From: Odontesthes bonariensis
Lineage: Eukaryota; Chordata; Actinopteri; Atheriniformes; Atherinopsidae
Length of the DNA stretch: 64,000 nucleotides
Direction of reading: 5' to 3'
Assembly (NCBI RefSeq): GCF_027942865.1
Contig: NC_134506.1
Location: forward strand, 14,096,436 to 14,160,435
In this document: positions 23,358 through 38,365 of the stretch, in pieces
Layout: every line of letters starts with the position of its first letter
Numbering within the stretch: the stretch's first letter is position 1
Program-made: the position numbers and the translations under genes
The notes under the pieces: generated by a model
Told to the model about the DNA's origin: nothing
Database searches by the model: none
What the model saw: the letters and a program-made list of their open reading frames with translations, nothing else

Positions 23358-23786
23358 AAAAAAAAAGGTCAGACAAAATTTAAACCACATACAGAATACA
23401 GATTAAAGCAGTTCTTTGTTTATGTCTTTGTTTCTACATATTTTTCATGCCAACATGAATTGGGCCTGACATGGAGGAGAAAAGGTTAGACATACATTTA
23501 TGTATTATTTAGAAAAAGATCAACAGAAAATTGGAAACTTGGCCTGAGGAAAATAACCATTAGAAGCTTTTTTTCTTTAAATCCACAACATGTGATGAAA
23601 TAACAGAAACAAAATTCACACTAACGGTGACTAAAGTTGAGTAACTTATAGCTGTGGATGTTGTTGCTTTGAAAACATAAGTGGAAGGGTGTTGTGCACT
23701 GATCCTATTGAAGGCATATGGGACTGCCCAGATTACAAGGAAAGGGTGAGCTGAGGCTTCTCTGCTAGGGTCATAGTGATTAAGCT

Positions 23787-24465
23787 TTAAAGGGATAGTT
23801 CGCCTCTTTTGACATGAAGCTGTATGGCATCCCATACTAGCAATATTATTTATGAACATTTTCTTACCTCCAGCTGCGTACTGTGAGCCGAGTTCCAGCC
23901 TCGTTTTGGCGTTGATGAAGGTAGTCCGGCTAGTTGGCTGGGGCCACAAAAATAAAGTGATTTGCTTCTCAAAACAATATGCGTTCAGAAGAGTAATACA
24001 TTTGCATCACAAAATGTTCATAAATAATATTGCTAGTATATTCAGCTCTCAGGTGCACGCAGTACATGTTGCGACTTTCACCTGGCAGTCACTTTAACTT
24101 CGCGTTATGAGATTCTCTGGGCCCATAACCTGTTAGCAGAGTAACTTATCTAACACAGCACACATACGTGGCACATAACACGAGTCAAGCTTCTTTGCAT
24201 TTTGAGTGAGTGAGAGACCCGCACCCACGGGCTCACCTATTTTATTAATTACACACAGCGTATACGACACACCTGCGGACAATTCCCCTATCAGGGTCAC
24301 GTGATTCATACCACCAAAACAAACACAAAACGGGGCATAAAATTAAACCAAAATAGAACAAAACTACATCATGTTTCTTGTTAAACCAAATGAAATGAGA
24401 GCACATCTTAACAGATGTCATACAGCTGTCAAAAGCATGTCAAAAGAGGCAAACTATCCCTTTAA
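23787..24465. mobile_element. TTAA-flanked foldback element, damaged copy
   Basis: Starts TTAAAGGGATAGTTCGCC and ends GGCAAACTATCCCTTTAA, and its left arm matches the arms of the element at 34598-35289. The left arm is nearly full length (to about 24010). Of the right arm only 24013-24040 and 24412-24465 remain, separated by about 370 bp of unrelated DNA. It lies inside the retroviral pol region, so it moved in after the provirus. Confidence 0.8.
24041..24411. other. Unexplained insert inside the foldback element
   Basis: About 370 bp splitting the right arm. On the minus strand it contains TTAATAAAATAGG (poly(A)-signal-like) and could be a small LTR fragment running between TGTTGCGAC (24069) and ACATCA (24372). 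I found no convincing target duplication, so the identity is open. Confidence 0.3.
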
Positions 24466-24840
24466 GCAATCTCAACCCGGCATTAGACCCACAAGCATAG
24501 GTCTAATGCCATTTGAGATGATGTATGAAAGACCTTATGTCATTCCACAACTGAGACCACTCACCAGGAGTGATGAACCAGCTGAAGAAACTCTGGCTGA
24601 TTACATGACAAAAATGTTAACTAACAAAAGTGTCCAGTTTGCTCAGTCAATTCCAACACAAGAACTCAAGTAGCCCACATCTGTGGTGGATCCCAGAGAT
24701 TGGGTCCCTAGGTGGGAAGGTCCATATCAAGTTCTTCTCACCACCCCAACTGCTGTGAAAATTGCTAATCTGTCACACTGCAAAAAGACAAATCAACTTC
24801 AGCAAAGCTTCAGTCAGGTGAGCTGCAAATACTGAGAACC
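24466..24840 (+). pseudogene. Retroviral integrase C-terminal remnant
   Basis: The frame reads GLMPFEMMYERPYV, the end of the integrase core in gamma-type retroviruses (normally preceding the C-terminal domain), then VVDPRDWVPRWEGPYQVLL, the integrase C-terminal SH3-like strand. An in-frame stop at about 24671 interrupts it. The codons before 24466 belong to the foldback element. Catalytic DDE residues are not present. Confidence 0.75.
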
Positions 24841-25158
24841 TGCCACCTCAGTAGTGTAAGTCTGAATCCTGAGGAAGTGACATCAATAGGAACACTTCCT
24901 GACGAGGGGGGTTATAGGCAAAAGGCACACGCAGTCGCAGGACTCAGTGAAGCAACCGACGACACTGTGAGGAAATGGAGGGGGAGGAGGCTAGCAGAAA
25001 CCTGATTAAGGTTTGCTAAATTACTTGGATGGAGCAAGAGGCCGACCCTGGCACCCATTTAAGCAGCCTGGCATGTGATGCCTTAGCGGCACAATGTGTT
25101 GTCTGACAGTTTTAACTATTCTTGCTGTTTTCCCTCTGTTATGGTTTGAGCTACAGAA

Positions 25159-26156
25159 ATGAAAGCCTCCACCAGCAGCAACCACATCCAAGAGGCACAC
25201 GCAAGCGACACCAACTTAACATCACCTGTTTCATCAGATGGAGCAGGTGAAGCACACCATAGAAAAAAGCGGGTCAGCAAATCCCAACCCAATAAGAAAG
25301 ACAAGGTAACAGTGAAGTTGAGTGAGGGAGAGAGCACTACCTTCCTCATTGGCTACACCCTAGGGTGTGATAACTCTGGTAGAGACGCAGGTACAGGTAC
25401 ATGTGCACATCTTTGTGAGCTGCTGTCCAAGAAGTGCTATTGAAAATCCATCTGTAGTCAATACTATCAATGTAACGACTAATAACCAATCCATCCCACC
25501 TCCACCACCATCTAAGGCCATAGTAACCTACCTGAAAAGCTCTGACCTTAAATCTGTGGTAGCCATTGAAATTGCTTATTGCTGATAACAATACATGGCT
25601 GGATTGGCTCATTTTCACAGCTCAAAAATTTTGACCAAAACAAGATTGTCTAGCTTATGCTGCAGCTTGGCCATGTTTGGGCACAATTCCATTCCCACTG
25701 GATCTATGTACTGATCCCAACATGTGCACAGTGCGGTGGCAATGGGCTGTACGTGGGAGAGCTGATATGGTTTAATGTCACTATCATTCCTGGTGATGAC
25801 ACATATCTCACTCGGGATGCTTGGGTTACCAATCACACTGTTGCCCGCACTGACATTTGGTGGTTCTGTGGAGGAAAGACACTGAGACCTATCCTACCTG
25901 CTAATTGGAGGGGAATATTTTTCCTAATTCAGTTCATTATGCCTTTGTATGTGTTACCACTTAATGACGGTCCACAAGCTCCCAGTGCCATGTTTAGGCT
26001 CCATCAGACTAGAGCAAAGTGCTCTGCCCCACACAGTTTGTTTCATGATCGCGTATACATAGACTCTATTGGAGTACCATAAGGACTCCCTGATGAATTC
26101 AAAGCCTGCAATCAAGTAACAGCTGGGTTTCAATAATGTCTGTTCTGGTGGGCAAC
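25159..26156 (+). pseudogene. Retroviral env surface-unit remnant (5' part)
   Basis: Three overlapping frames (25159-25443, 25367-25585, 25657-26082) carry Env-like features: potential N-glycosylation sites (NVTT, NVTI, NHTV), the conserved WWFCGGKTLRP with PANWRG, and a basic-rich segment (KKRV) upstream. Stops follow GVP (about 26080) and at about 26134. The frame is cut at about 26157 by the Tc1 insertion and resumes at 27790. It cannot encode a working envelope. Confidence 0.78.
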
Positions 26157-26367
26157 AATCAAAATTAGAATATTGTGAAAAAGTTCAATATTTTGTCACT
26201 CATTTCAGAAAGTGAAACTCGTATAGATTCATTTGAGTGAAATATGTCAAGCCTTAATTTCTTGTAATTTTGATGATTATGGCTTACAGATAATGAAAAC
26301 CCAAAATGGAGTGCCTCAGGAAATTAGAATATTACATAAGATCAATAAAAAAAAGGATTTGTTAAAC

Positions 26368-26693
26368 AGGGGCTGCACGGTGGTGTGGTGGTTGGCACTG
26401 TCACCTCACAGCAAGAGGGTTCGAGGTTCAACACCCAGCTGGGGCCTTTCTGTGTGGAGTTTGCATGTTCTCCCTGTGTATGTGTGGGTTCTCTGTCCCC
26501 TGCCAGTTAAGTTAATTGGTAAAATTGTCCTTAGGAGTGAGTGTGAGCATGTATGGTTGTTTGTCTCTGTGTGGCCCTGTGATGGACTGGCAGCCTGTCC
26601 AGGGTGTACCCTGCCTCTCGCCCATTGACCGCTGGGATAGGCTCCTGCCCCCCCATAACCCGACCGACAGATTCAGCGGTAGAGAAAATGCAT
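26368..26693 (+). repeat. GGCTGCACGG interspersed repeat nested in the Tc1
   Basis: Starts GGGGCTGCACGGTGGTGTGG, contains TGTGGAGTTTGCATGTTCTC and GGGATAGGCTCCTGCCCCCC, and ends near GCGGTAGAGAAAATGCAT. It is flanked by an imperfect 13-bp duplication, GGATTTGTTAAAC (26355-26367) and GGATATTTTAAAC (26694-26706). The duplication indicates insertion into an existing Tc1. Other copies: 20880-20992 (reverse) and 37225-37375. Confidence 0.82.
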
Positions 26694-26869
26694 GGATATT
26701 TTAAACGGAAATGTCAGGCTTCTGAAAAGTATGTCCATTTCTATGCACTCAATACTTGGTTGGGCCTCCTTTTGCATGAATTACTGCTTCAATGCAGCGT
26801 GGCATGGAGGCGATCAGCCCGTGGTACTACTGAGGTGTAATAGAAGCCCAGCTTGCTTTGATAGCAGCC

Positions 26870-27660
26870 TTCAGGTCATCTGCATTGGTCTGGTGTCTCT
26901 CATCTTCCTATTGACAAGGCGAGTTTGCTGGCCAATCAAGCACAGTAACACCGTGTCATTGAACCAGCTTTTAGTACCTTTGGCTGTGTGGGCAGGTGCA
27001 AAGTCCTGCTGGAAAATTAAATCAGCATCTCCATCAAGCTTTTCAGCAGAAGGAAGCATGAAGTGCTATAAAAATTTCCTGGTACATGGCTGCATTGACT
27101 GTGGACTTCAGAAAACACAGTGGACCAACACCAGTAGATGACACGGCACCCTAAATCATCACCGACTTTGGAAACTTCACACTGAACTTAAAGTAACATG
27201 GATTCTGTGCCTGTCCGCTCTTCCTCCAAACTCTGGGACCTCGATGTCCAAATGACATGCAAAATTTACTTCCATCTGAAAAGAGAACTCTGGACCACTG
27301 AGCAACAGTCCAGTTCTTTTTCTCCTTAGCCCAGGTAAGACGCTTCTCACGTTGTCTCTGGTTCAGGAGTGGCACAAGGAACGCGACATTTGTAGCCCAT
27401 GTCTTGGATTCGTCTCCAGCCTCAGTCCACTCCTTGTGAAGCTCTCCCAAATTCTTGAATGGATTTAGCTTGACAATCCACTCAAGGCTGCGGTTATCCC
27501 TGTTGCTGATGCACCTTTTCCTTCCAATCAACTTTCTATGAATATGCTTGGATACAGCACTGTGAACAACCAGCTCCTTTAGCAGTGACCTTTTGTGGCT
27601 TACCCTCCTTGTGGAGGGTGTCAGTGACTGTCTTCTGGACATCTGTCACGTCAGCGGTCT
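26870..27660 (-). pseudogene. Tc1 transposase pseudogene
   Basis: The N-terminal half (27642-27151) starts MSRRQSLTPSTRR and includes the first catalytic region VLFSDGSKFCMS, with its Asp retained. The C-terminal part (27059-26871) has FQQDFAPAHTAK, carrying the second catalytic Asp, in another frame. The third catalytic region (normally around NPIENLWG) has been deleted: the frame jumps to NRKMRDTRP. The family protein is about 340 residues. This copy is dead. Confidence 0.88.
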
Positions 27661-27789
27661 ACCCCATGATTGTGTAGCCTACTGACTCAGGCTCAGGAAA
27701 CCTTTGCAGGTGTTTTGAGTTCATTAGCTGATTAGGGAGCAACACCATGAGTTTCCAATATTTAACTTTTTCATGATATTCAAAATTTT

Positions 27790-28360
27790 TGAGCTGTACT
27801 TGTATTACAACCAACAACGTTTTGTCAGTTACACTCACATGCACAGACTGGCTAAACTACGAGACAAAACCAATTTAATGACATGGCAGAATATAATGGC
27901 ACTTGATTTGCTCTAAGCCAAAGAAGGTGGCGTTTGTAGAATGTTCGGAGATATGTGTTGTACTTTCAGTAACACACTAACACCAACACAGCTCCAGATG
28001 GAAGCGTTACGGGCCATTCAAGTGCTGAGCGCACTCTCCCAGGAATTGGCTGAAAACTCTGGTGCGGACAATCCTTTCACCAGAATACTTGAATCATGGT
28101 TTGGTAGATGGAGTGGACTAATCTCATCTGTGTTAGTTTCTCTTACAGTAGCCATGGCTTGGATCTCAGTGTGTGCTGCTGTTGCATCCCTTGCATCCGA
28201 AGCCTGATTCAGAGACTGATAGCGACAGCTGTGACTAAAACATTGATGTATCAACAAATCCTGACCAATGCAGATGCCTATGATAACTATGATGATACAG
28301 AAAATGTGTGCCCTGTGAACATGAATGAATGGCCTATGACATACCCAACAAAAATCTAAC
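27790..28360 (+). pseudogene. Retroviral env transmembrane-unit remnant (3' part)
   Basis: After the Tc1 the env frame resumes with YYNQQRFV and later shows a CX6CC motif (27935-27961), the disulfide motif of gamma-type transmembrane subunits. It continues with ELAENSGADNPF, a Trp/Gly region, a hydrophobic membrane-spanning stretch (about 28110-28190), and, after a frameshift near 28190, a short cytoplasmic tail ending at TAA (28358-28360). An in-frame stop at about 27913 also breaks it. The Harbinger-type element starts directly after the stop. Confidence 0.82.
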
Positions 28361-28363
28361 TAA

Positions 28364-28834
28364 AGCCCCGTTTCCACTATGCAGTCCAGTAAGGGTCGGT
28401 TCAGAAGGGTTCGCTTATTTCAGTGTTTCCACTACCACGACAGCATACCGGTCCCATGGAACCCGTTACCATTTTTGTAACCCTTCTGCTTGGGGTACCT
28501 AGCACACAGGACCGGTTCCAGGCTCTGCTCTCCGTTGTTGGTGAGGAGGCTGTGCAGCGGGAGCCCGATGGCGAAACGAAAAAGTTTTCCAGCTGATTGC
28601 CGCAAAAATGGCAGAGAGTGGTTTCAACCGGACCGCGAGCCAGTGTGGCATTAAGCTGAAGAAGCTTGGAGGTGGTTTGAAATTATGGATGTTATTTGTT
28701 ATTTGCTGTTATTTGCTATTTACGCTTCGGCACGCACTCCACCCACCCCTGAGGGTCCCCTTTGTACAGTGGGAACACAAAGCTGACCCCAAAGCGACCC
28801 GACCCGTACCGGACTGCATAGTGGAAACGAGGCT
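28364..28834. mobile_element. PIF/Harbinger-type element with Myb/SANT relic
   Basis: Terminal inverted repeats AGCCCCGTTTCCACTATGC and GCATAGTGGAAACGAGGCT match over about 24 bp with one mismatch, flanked by TAA on both sides (28361-28363, 28835-28837). On the plus strand 28572-28667 reads RNEKVFQLIAAKMAESGFNR and then ...QCGIKLKKL, the Myb/SANT-like trihelix fragment of the second protein of Harbinger elements. That ties this short element to an autonomous parent. No transposase remains. Confidence 0.82.
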
Positions 28835-28943
28835 TAAGTGCAGTGTCTGTTGATGTTACTGATGTACTCTGATTCACTTATATGTAATAGATGAAACGAT
28901 CTTATGAATTTTATTTTGAAGTTTCTAGTAAGCATAAAGTATA

Positions 28944-29390
28944 AACAGGAGGGACATGATAGAATCCTTTTTATCCTTTATGCTCACATTATCATTTGGC
29001 TATCATTTCATGAGAAAAACAGCTGCACTCGGAGGTGACCACTCTGCTCTGCTCTCGGTGCTAGGTGGACGGAATGTCCCACAGCCTTGGTGGTATCAGC
29101 GTCACTTTCTGCTCCGAGAAGAGGATATTCAAAAGGCTCGGCATAATCAACACCACTGTCTGCTCCCAGAAGGGCAGAAGGGCAGAAGGGAATGTCTCAT
29201 GACTCGTATAAACAAAATGCAAGCCTCTGTGTGTTTACCCCATAAAAGCTTGTTTAGAACTTAGTATCTTGGAACATTTGCATCATAGCCTCTGTATGTA
29301 GATGTTCCCTTTTTGCAACATGATTAAATATCATGCTTTCAGAATTTCAGTAGTCCTGAATATTCTTATTAGTTTTCCTAACAGGAGCCA
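28944..29390 (+). repeat. Candidate polypurine tract and 3' LTR of the retrovirus
   Basis: A purine run AACAGGAGGGA (28944-28954) precedes TGATAGAATCC (from 28957). The first 38 bp match 21293-21330 with about three differences, the only trace of a possible 5' LTR. CATAAAAGC (29242) could be a TATA box. The end near CTAACA (29382) is a guess. Confidence 0.35.
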
Positions 29391-31327
29391 AACGTATATA
29401 TACATCTGTACCATTCACATCACTTTGCCTTTCTTAATGTTGAATGTGAGCTAGCAATAGACCTAAAAAATTTATTACGTTTTTAAAAGTTATCAGAGAG
29501 CACAAATCTCATCCGCATAGTGCATCTTTCTCATGTCTTTTTCCTATAAAGTTATAGAAAACCAAACATAACACACTAATGTTGCTTTAGATATTGATAA
29601 GAATGGAAAATAATGTTTCATCTTTAACTTTAAGGCTCTTTGAGATCAGTTCTACTTCCTTTACTGTTCATGGTTGCAGAAATTATAACCAGAGGCGTCT
29701 GAACAGGAGAGATCATTTTCAACAAAGTGTTCATATGCAGACTCTAAATCTATCATTAGACATATCCAATATATTTGAATATATCTGTCCAATATTTCAA
29801 AATCTTCTCATGATCCAAAAGGAAAGTCCCGGGCATCATCAAAGGTTATGAAACATATGTTAAATGAATGTGAAACGAGCTGGGCTCATTAAAATTTAAG
29901 ACGTTACAGTATGGGCTTACATTGATGCGTCTTCGGTTTGCAGGTGGTGACAAACAGGAGCAGATGACAGCCTGGCAGCGGATGGATCGAGACGTTTAAC
30001 AGAGGTGACAATCTCCGAGGAGGGTGGAGCATTAGCCACTAAGTCTAATGCTTGAGATGCTTTCAGTCTCTAAAGTGTTTCAGTCACTTTAGAGGACATT
30101 ACATTGACTTATATCAAATTCCTGGAGACTTAACCATAACCCTACGCACCACCTGTCTAACTTTATCCTAACACAAAGCTTTCACCTTAAAGTTAAATGG
30201 AAACTTGTTTTTTTTTTTAACTTTACCAAAGGGAGGCAGGGCGCCACTATGCGACCTTGTAAACAGAAGTATGTCCTCACAACACTAGTTATACAAGCAG
30301 ACACACACACTCGCACACCCACACGGGAGTCAAATGCTGCAAGAATAATTGACAGCTTCCTTTTAAGGCCACAACGGGAGCTGTGAACGCTGCCTGGCTG
30401 GTGTCATCTTTAAACGAGAAGATGATGCTGGAAATACTGATGCTTATTTGTTATTAGAGAAGGAAAGCAAGTAGATAATCAGCTCTGGATTTTCCTTTCA
30501 AATTGCTCTGGAAGAGGAGAAATTCAAATGAAGAATCGGCGTCATGCAGCAACGCTCCTTCACTAAAACCCAAACAGTGCGCAGTGTGTGGGTCAGTTTA
30601 GTCAAAACAAGGTTGAAACGGAGCCCAGATGATGGACTTGAAGAGGACTACGCCCACGGCTCTACCAAACACACTCAGAGAAGCTCTAACTCTGTTTACA
30701 CAGTGGAGGCTGAATGTTCAAGGGAACACACTCTGCATTGCATGTAATTGCTTGTGATTCTATTTCTTCACTTCAAAGACAGGGAGTGCTGCAGTTCAAG
30801 GGTCAGAGGCTCGGCTGTTGCCCAAATGCCCTCCAATTTCCTGTTTTGTCTGACTTTGCAATTCTTAAGGGATCTAAAATGTGAAGATCATGCTCTGCTG
30901 GAGCCAATGTGACACAGAGCTCCATTTCAATCATCCTGACTCTTTGCTTTTAATCTCAGATTGCATGACACTTACTAACATGTAACCCTTTATTTTACTC
31001 TCACAGTAAAATGAGGTTTAGATTGTTGGGCTTTCTTTCAGGTTAAACTGTGCAAAGTTACACATGAAGCATGCAAGATGGAATTCATCTCCAAATCCCT
31101 TGTTACACATTGTCAGGAAGAACCCTGCTTTACAGCCTTGGTAAAAAACAAGGATGTTGCCCTCCCACTCGTTTCTTTTCTTTTCTGTCCATCATAAATA
31201 ACGAGCAAAGATAGAGATTCGCACGTTATTTTAAGAAATACATTCACATTTAAAATGAACACTCATAACACATAAATCCAGATTCTTGCACATCCTCTTA
31301 CAGCGAGCACAACAAAGTACATCTCTG

Positions 31328-31383
<56 letters not shown>

Positions 31384-32554
31384 GGGGGGGGGGGGTACGT
31401 GTGAGTGAGAGGCCCCAGGACTAAATTATACTGGAACATGGTTCCTCTCAAAGCCCACATCTGGGATTGGCCTTGACAACAAGATGCCGTGCTGCTCTAA
31501 TTTTGGTTACTTTGTTTATAACCCTATAATAGAGACAGTATCGGACCACAGTGCTGGTATGAAGGAGGCCAAGATACAGAAAAAGCAGTCCCTTTGAAAA
31601 AACCTAAGGTGGTACTGATGCAAAAGTATCAAGTTGAGTTAAGAGGAGCCGTTTAGATATGTCTATGTATTACGTTAAAGCAAACTTTGTTGGGTTCCTT
31701 TAAACTGGATTGACACCATCACAGGGATTCTCCTTTTAAACCTGAAGACTGCAGGTTGGAGCTTGTTGCGCTGGGTGAGCGTGGATGTAACAATAATGAT
31801 AAATCTGTCATTATATTGGGAAGATACCAGGGCTTTGCCAGCTCACTCACTCTCTTTAGAGCTTCAGCATACTCACTAAATTCACTTAGTCATCACTGGA
31901 TATACAGAGTAACTTTGCTGACTTGAAAATAAACAGCATTTTGCCCCAAGGACAAGGCTCACCGGATAGAAACGGAAGCTGCACGGACAGGTTTTAAATA
32001 TATTCAGCATTTGGGGATTAAACTGTCAGCTGTGTATAAATCTGTCGGCTCTAATATTTAATCTTAAGAAGGCGAGTCATTTCAAGAGCCATTGAAAAAT
32101 GACTTACAGGTGTTATGAAGTGATGCATTGAGTGGCTTTGATGCGACGCTTCATTTGATTTATATTTCTGACATTATTTGTCTACATCCAGTAATGTATT
32201 TAAAGTCTTTAGCAAGCAACCTGCAAACTGTCCTCTAAAGCCGGCTCATCACTCAGGCGGCTGCGATGCTCACATCTTCGAGACAACTTGGAGTTTACTG
32301 CCATGTCACAACAAATCACCAGGTACACAAACATCCACATGGGGCTGCTTGCAAACCCTCTGATGTCAACATACGCGTCACCCCATCAGAGCCTCGTGCA
32401 AACACGTGTAGCAATCCTTTAATGGGCACTGAGTGGCACTTCGAGTCAGACCCCAGCAGGGTGGAGACTGGGTCCTGGTGTGGTCTGCCATCATTAAATC
32501 AGAGACAGCTGGACTCAAATCATCACCCAAACCTGCTGTCAGTTTCGAGAAGAT
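29391..32554. other. Non-coding interval with microsatellite
   Basis: No gene supported. The only obvious structure is the (TG)n/(G)n tract listed separately. Short open frames show no family resemblance. Confidence 0.5.
31332..31395 (+). repeat. (TG)~24 microsatellite followed by a 16-base G run
   Basis: Uninterrupted TG dinucleotides from 31332 to 31379 run straight into Gs up to 31395. Such tracts favour Z-DNA and G-rich structures and are prone to slippage. Confidence 0.95.
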
Positions 32555-32665
32555 AATTTTTTCAAGACGTGGTTCAGGGAGAAGTCTCCTGTGTTGAAGA
32601 AGGACATTACATTCATGCAGGACAATGCTCCACCACGTCCAACCACTTCACTGCATGACGAGTGA
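32555..32665 (+). pseudogene. Mariner/Tc1-like transposase relic
   Basis: A 36-codon frame contains FMQDNAPP, the motif around the second catalytic Asp of Tc1/mariner transposases, preceded by FFKTWFREKS and ending at TGA. Nothing else of the gene is recognisable on either side. Confidence 0.6.
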
Positions 32666-33000
32666 GCAAAGGTCTTAAAGCAACATTAGGAATGTTTGTG
32701 AACCTTAAAAATGATGTGTTTTTATGCTCGTTTTGATAGTGACCAAATAGTGACCTTCCAAACCCGACTTACATCCTAACTAAAACTTCTCATGTGATTT
32801 CCAACGAGAACAATATCTGTGAACAGCATTTGTGAAACTGTGGTTTCTGCCTCAACCGAAGTTGAATATAACCACATCAAGAAACTAACACATATTCATG
32901 TATAACTCAATCTGCTGGTTTTCTTAGCTAGGAAATTGTTTTTGAATTGGCTCTATATGAACGAACTGGATTATTTTATGAATTATGATTATTATTAATT

Positions 33001-33110
33001 AATTGAATTCCAATTGGCTTGAATTGGACTTACTATCTAAGTGCCTTGAGATGACATTTGTTGTATTTGGCGCTATATAAATAAAAATGAATTGAATTGA
33101 ATAATAAACT
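33001..33110 (+). repeat. 3' tail of an interspersed element ending in (TGAAT)n
   Basis: The sequence AAGTGCCTTGAGATGACATT, then TTGGCGCTATATAAATAAAAATG and repeated AATTGA, is a widespread teleost repeat tail, probably of LINE or SINE origin. Confidence 0.55.
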
Positions 33111-33909
33111 GTGGTAGATATTCTCAAGAAGGGTGTTTCTAGGTTATTTTAAAAATATATATATTTCCCTCAGAGACTAAACTAACTTTTCCTTGTTTAA
33201 AATATATTTTTATTTAAGGTTAAATAACAACGTATTTTCTCACAATCAGACTTATATATTATGCCTAATAACTCTAACCACAGTTTAAGACTCAAATTGG
33301 GCTTTTACATCAAATATTTTTAAATGACCTGGAAAAAAAGAAGATTTATTTCTTGAAAAACCATCTATGATGAAAACATCAGCACAATGGAGGAAGATTT
33401 TTTTTATTGCAAAATTGTTCCCATTTTTCTATTAAAACTCAATATTCTGTTAATTCAATAAGACTGAATAGCTCATAAACAAAGTCTCTTAATTTTTCAA
33501 TGAAGGAACATCAAATTATTGATGAGAAAAGCCAAATAAATGACGTGACAAAAACGTAACAATCAAAACAGTTTAAACTGATTCAACTATTTCATTTGAG
33601 TTTTTGGGTGGTGGTGAGTAACTTAAGGACACTGTGTAGAACTCTTAAATCTCTTGACATAGACAAACTGTCTTTGGACGGGGACATTACCTAAAGAGAA
33701 CATTTCATTTCATAATTTAGGGAGAAAAATTAGATTCCAACAGAAAGCAGATAGAAAACAAACATGGAAAACCGGAGTCCACAATATCTGGTTTCAGTCG
33801 AATTTAACTTCATAAGAAAATTTCTTCCTGAATAACTTATGAGTTCCTCACTTTCTGTATATATCACAGATTCTGTGTATAAAAATACTTCTCCGTCTGC
33901 TTTGCAGCA

Positions 33910-37773
<3,864 letters not shown>

Positions 37774-38365
37774 TCGCTATGTTTCCCGCTACCGATGAAC
37801 TCTTCCGCGGCGTCTTCTTTGTCATGGACCTCGGACCAGCCGCCGCTTCGTCTTGTTATTACGTTACCGCATCAAAAATCAAACTCCTGTGTCTCCCTGC
37901 GATGTAATTCCTTGAAACACATCAGCATTCAGAGGCTTGAGGGGGCAACATTTCCGGCGCACGAATATGTCGTCACCAACTTACTGTCGGTTCTCCTGCA
38001 AGAGGCGAAAGTCACTCGTAAAACTTGGAGACAGGGGACCATCTACTGGCCATATGTATAAATGAATGTTCTTAAAACATCCTAAAAATCCACAAAATTT
38101 CCGGTTTGCACTCTTAACATTGCGTTTGATTATTTTAAAGTGGTGGAAAACAACAACAAAACTTCATGAAAGTACTAATTTTAAATTATAGTGAATGTTT
38201 GAAAGTAAACGTATTGTGTTGGACTTTCTGGTTGATGTTATTATTCATGACAGTTAATGAACAGAGCTGTGGTTTGAACTATTTGATGTAGCTACAGCTT
38301 TATGTTAAAAAGGAAAAATAACATCTGAGGGGTTGTCAGATGAAAAAGAAGAACGGCTGATGCAC
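37774..38365. other. tmem208 5' flank and spacer
   Basis: Just upstream of the ATG there is a CpG-richer patch (37774-37870) that probably holds the 5' UTR and promoter. A plus-strand open frame over 37714-38061 has no recognisable family. Confidence 0.45.

Larger units (their letters stand above)
26160..27790 (-). mobile_element. Tc1-like DNA transposon inserted in env
   Basis: Ends are inverted repeats: AATTAGAATATTGTGAAAAAG on the left (from about 26163) against the reverse complement of CTTTTTCATGATATTCAAAATT on the right (about 27767-27788). The transposase relic is on the minus strand. The left part is split by a later repeat (26368-26693). Retroviral env reads up to 26156 and again from 27790, which fixes the insertion limits to within a few bases. 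Confidence 0.88.
21653..28956 (+). mobile_element. Decayed endogenous retrovirus, internal region
   Basis: Remnants appear in retroviral order on the plus strand: possible gag start (21653), proline-rich gag-like frame (21954-22298), nucleocapsid zinc knuckle (23253-23294), C-terminal integrase (24466-24840), env surface unit (25159-26156), env transmembrane unit (27790-28360), and a purine tract (28944-28954). Protease, reverse transcriptase, RNase H and most of integrase are absent. Stops and frameshifts occur throughout, so no complete gene remains. Four later elements interrupt it: a TTAA foldback (23787-24465), a Tc1 (26160-27790), a repeat nested in the Tc1 (26368-26693) and a Harbinger-type element (28364-28834). 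The env has gamma/epsilon-type features. No clear primer-binding site was found. Confidence 0.75.

Noticed and set aside
24069-24372. Complete solo LTR (TG...CA) inside the foldback element
   Set aside because: Ends and a poly(A)-like signal are suggestive, but no matching 4-6 bp flanking duplication was found, so I list it only as an unexplained insert.
24371-24465. N-terminal part of the integrase frame
   Set aside because: These codons belong to the right end of the TTAA foldback element; retroviral sequence begins at about 24466.
28108-28359. Independent small gene
   Set aside because: It is the frameshifted end of the retroviral env remnant.
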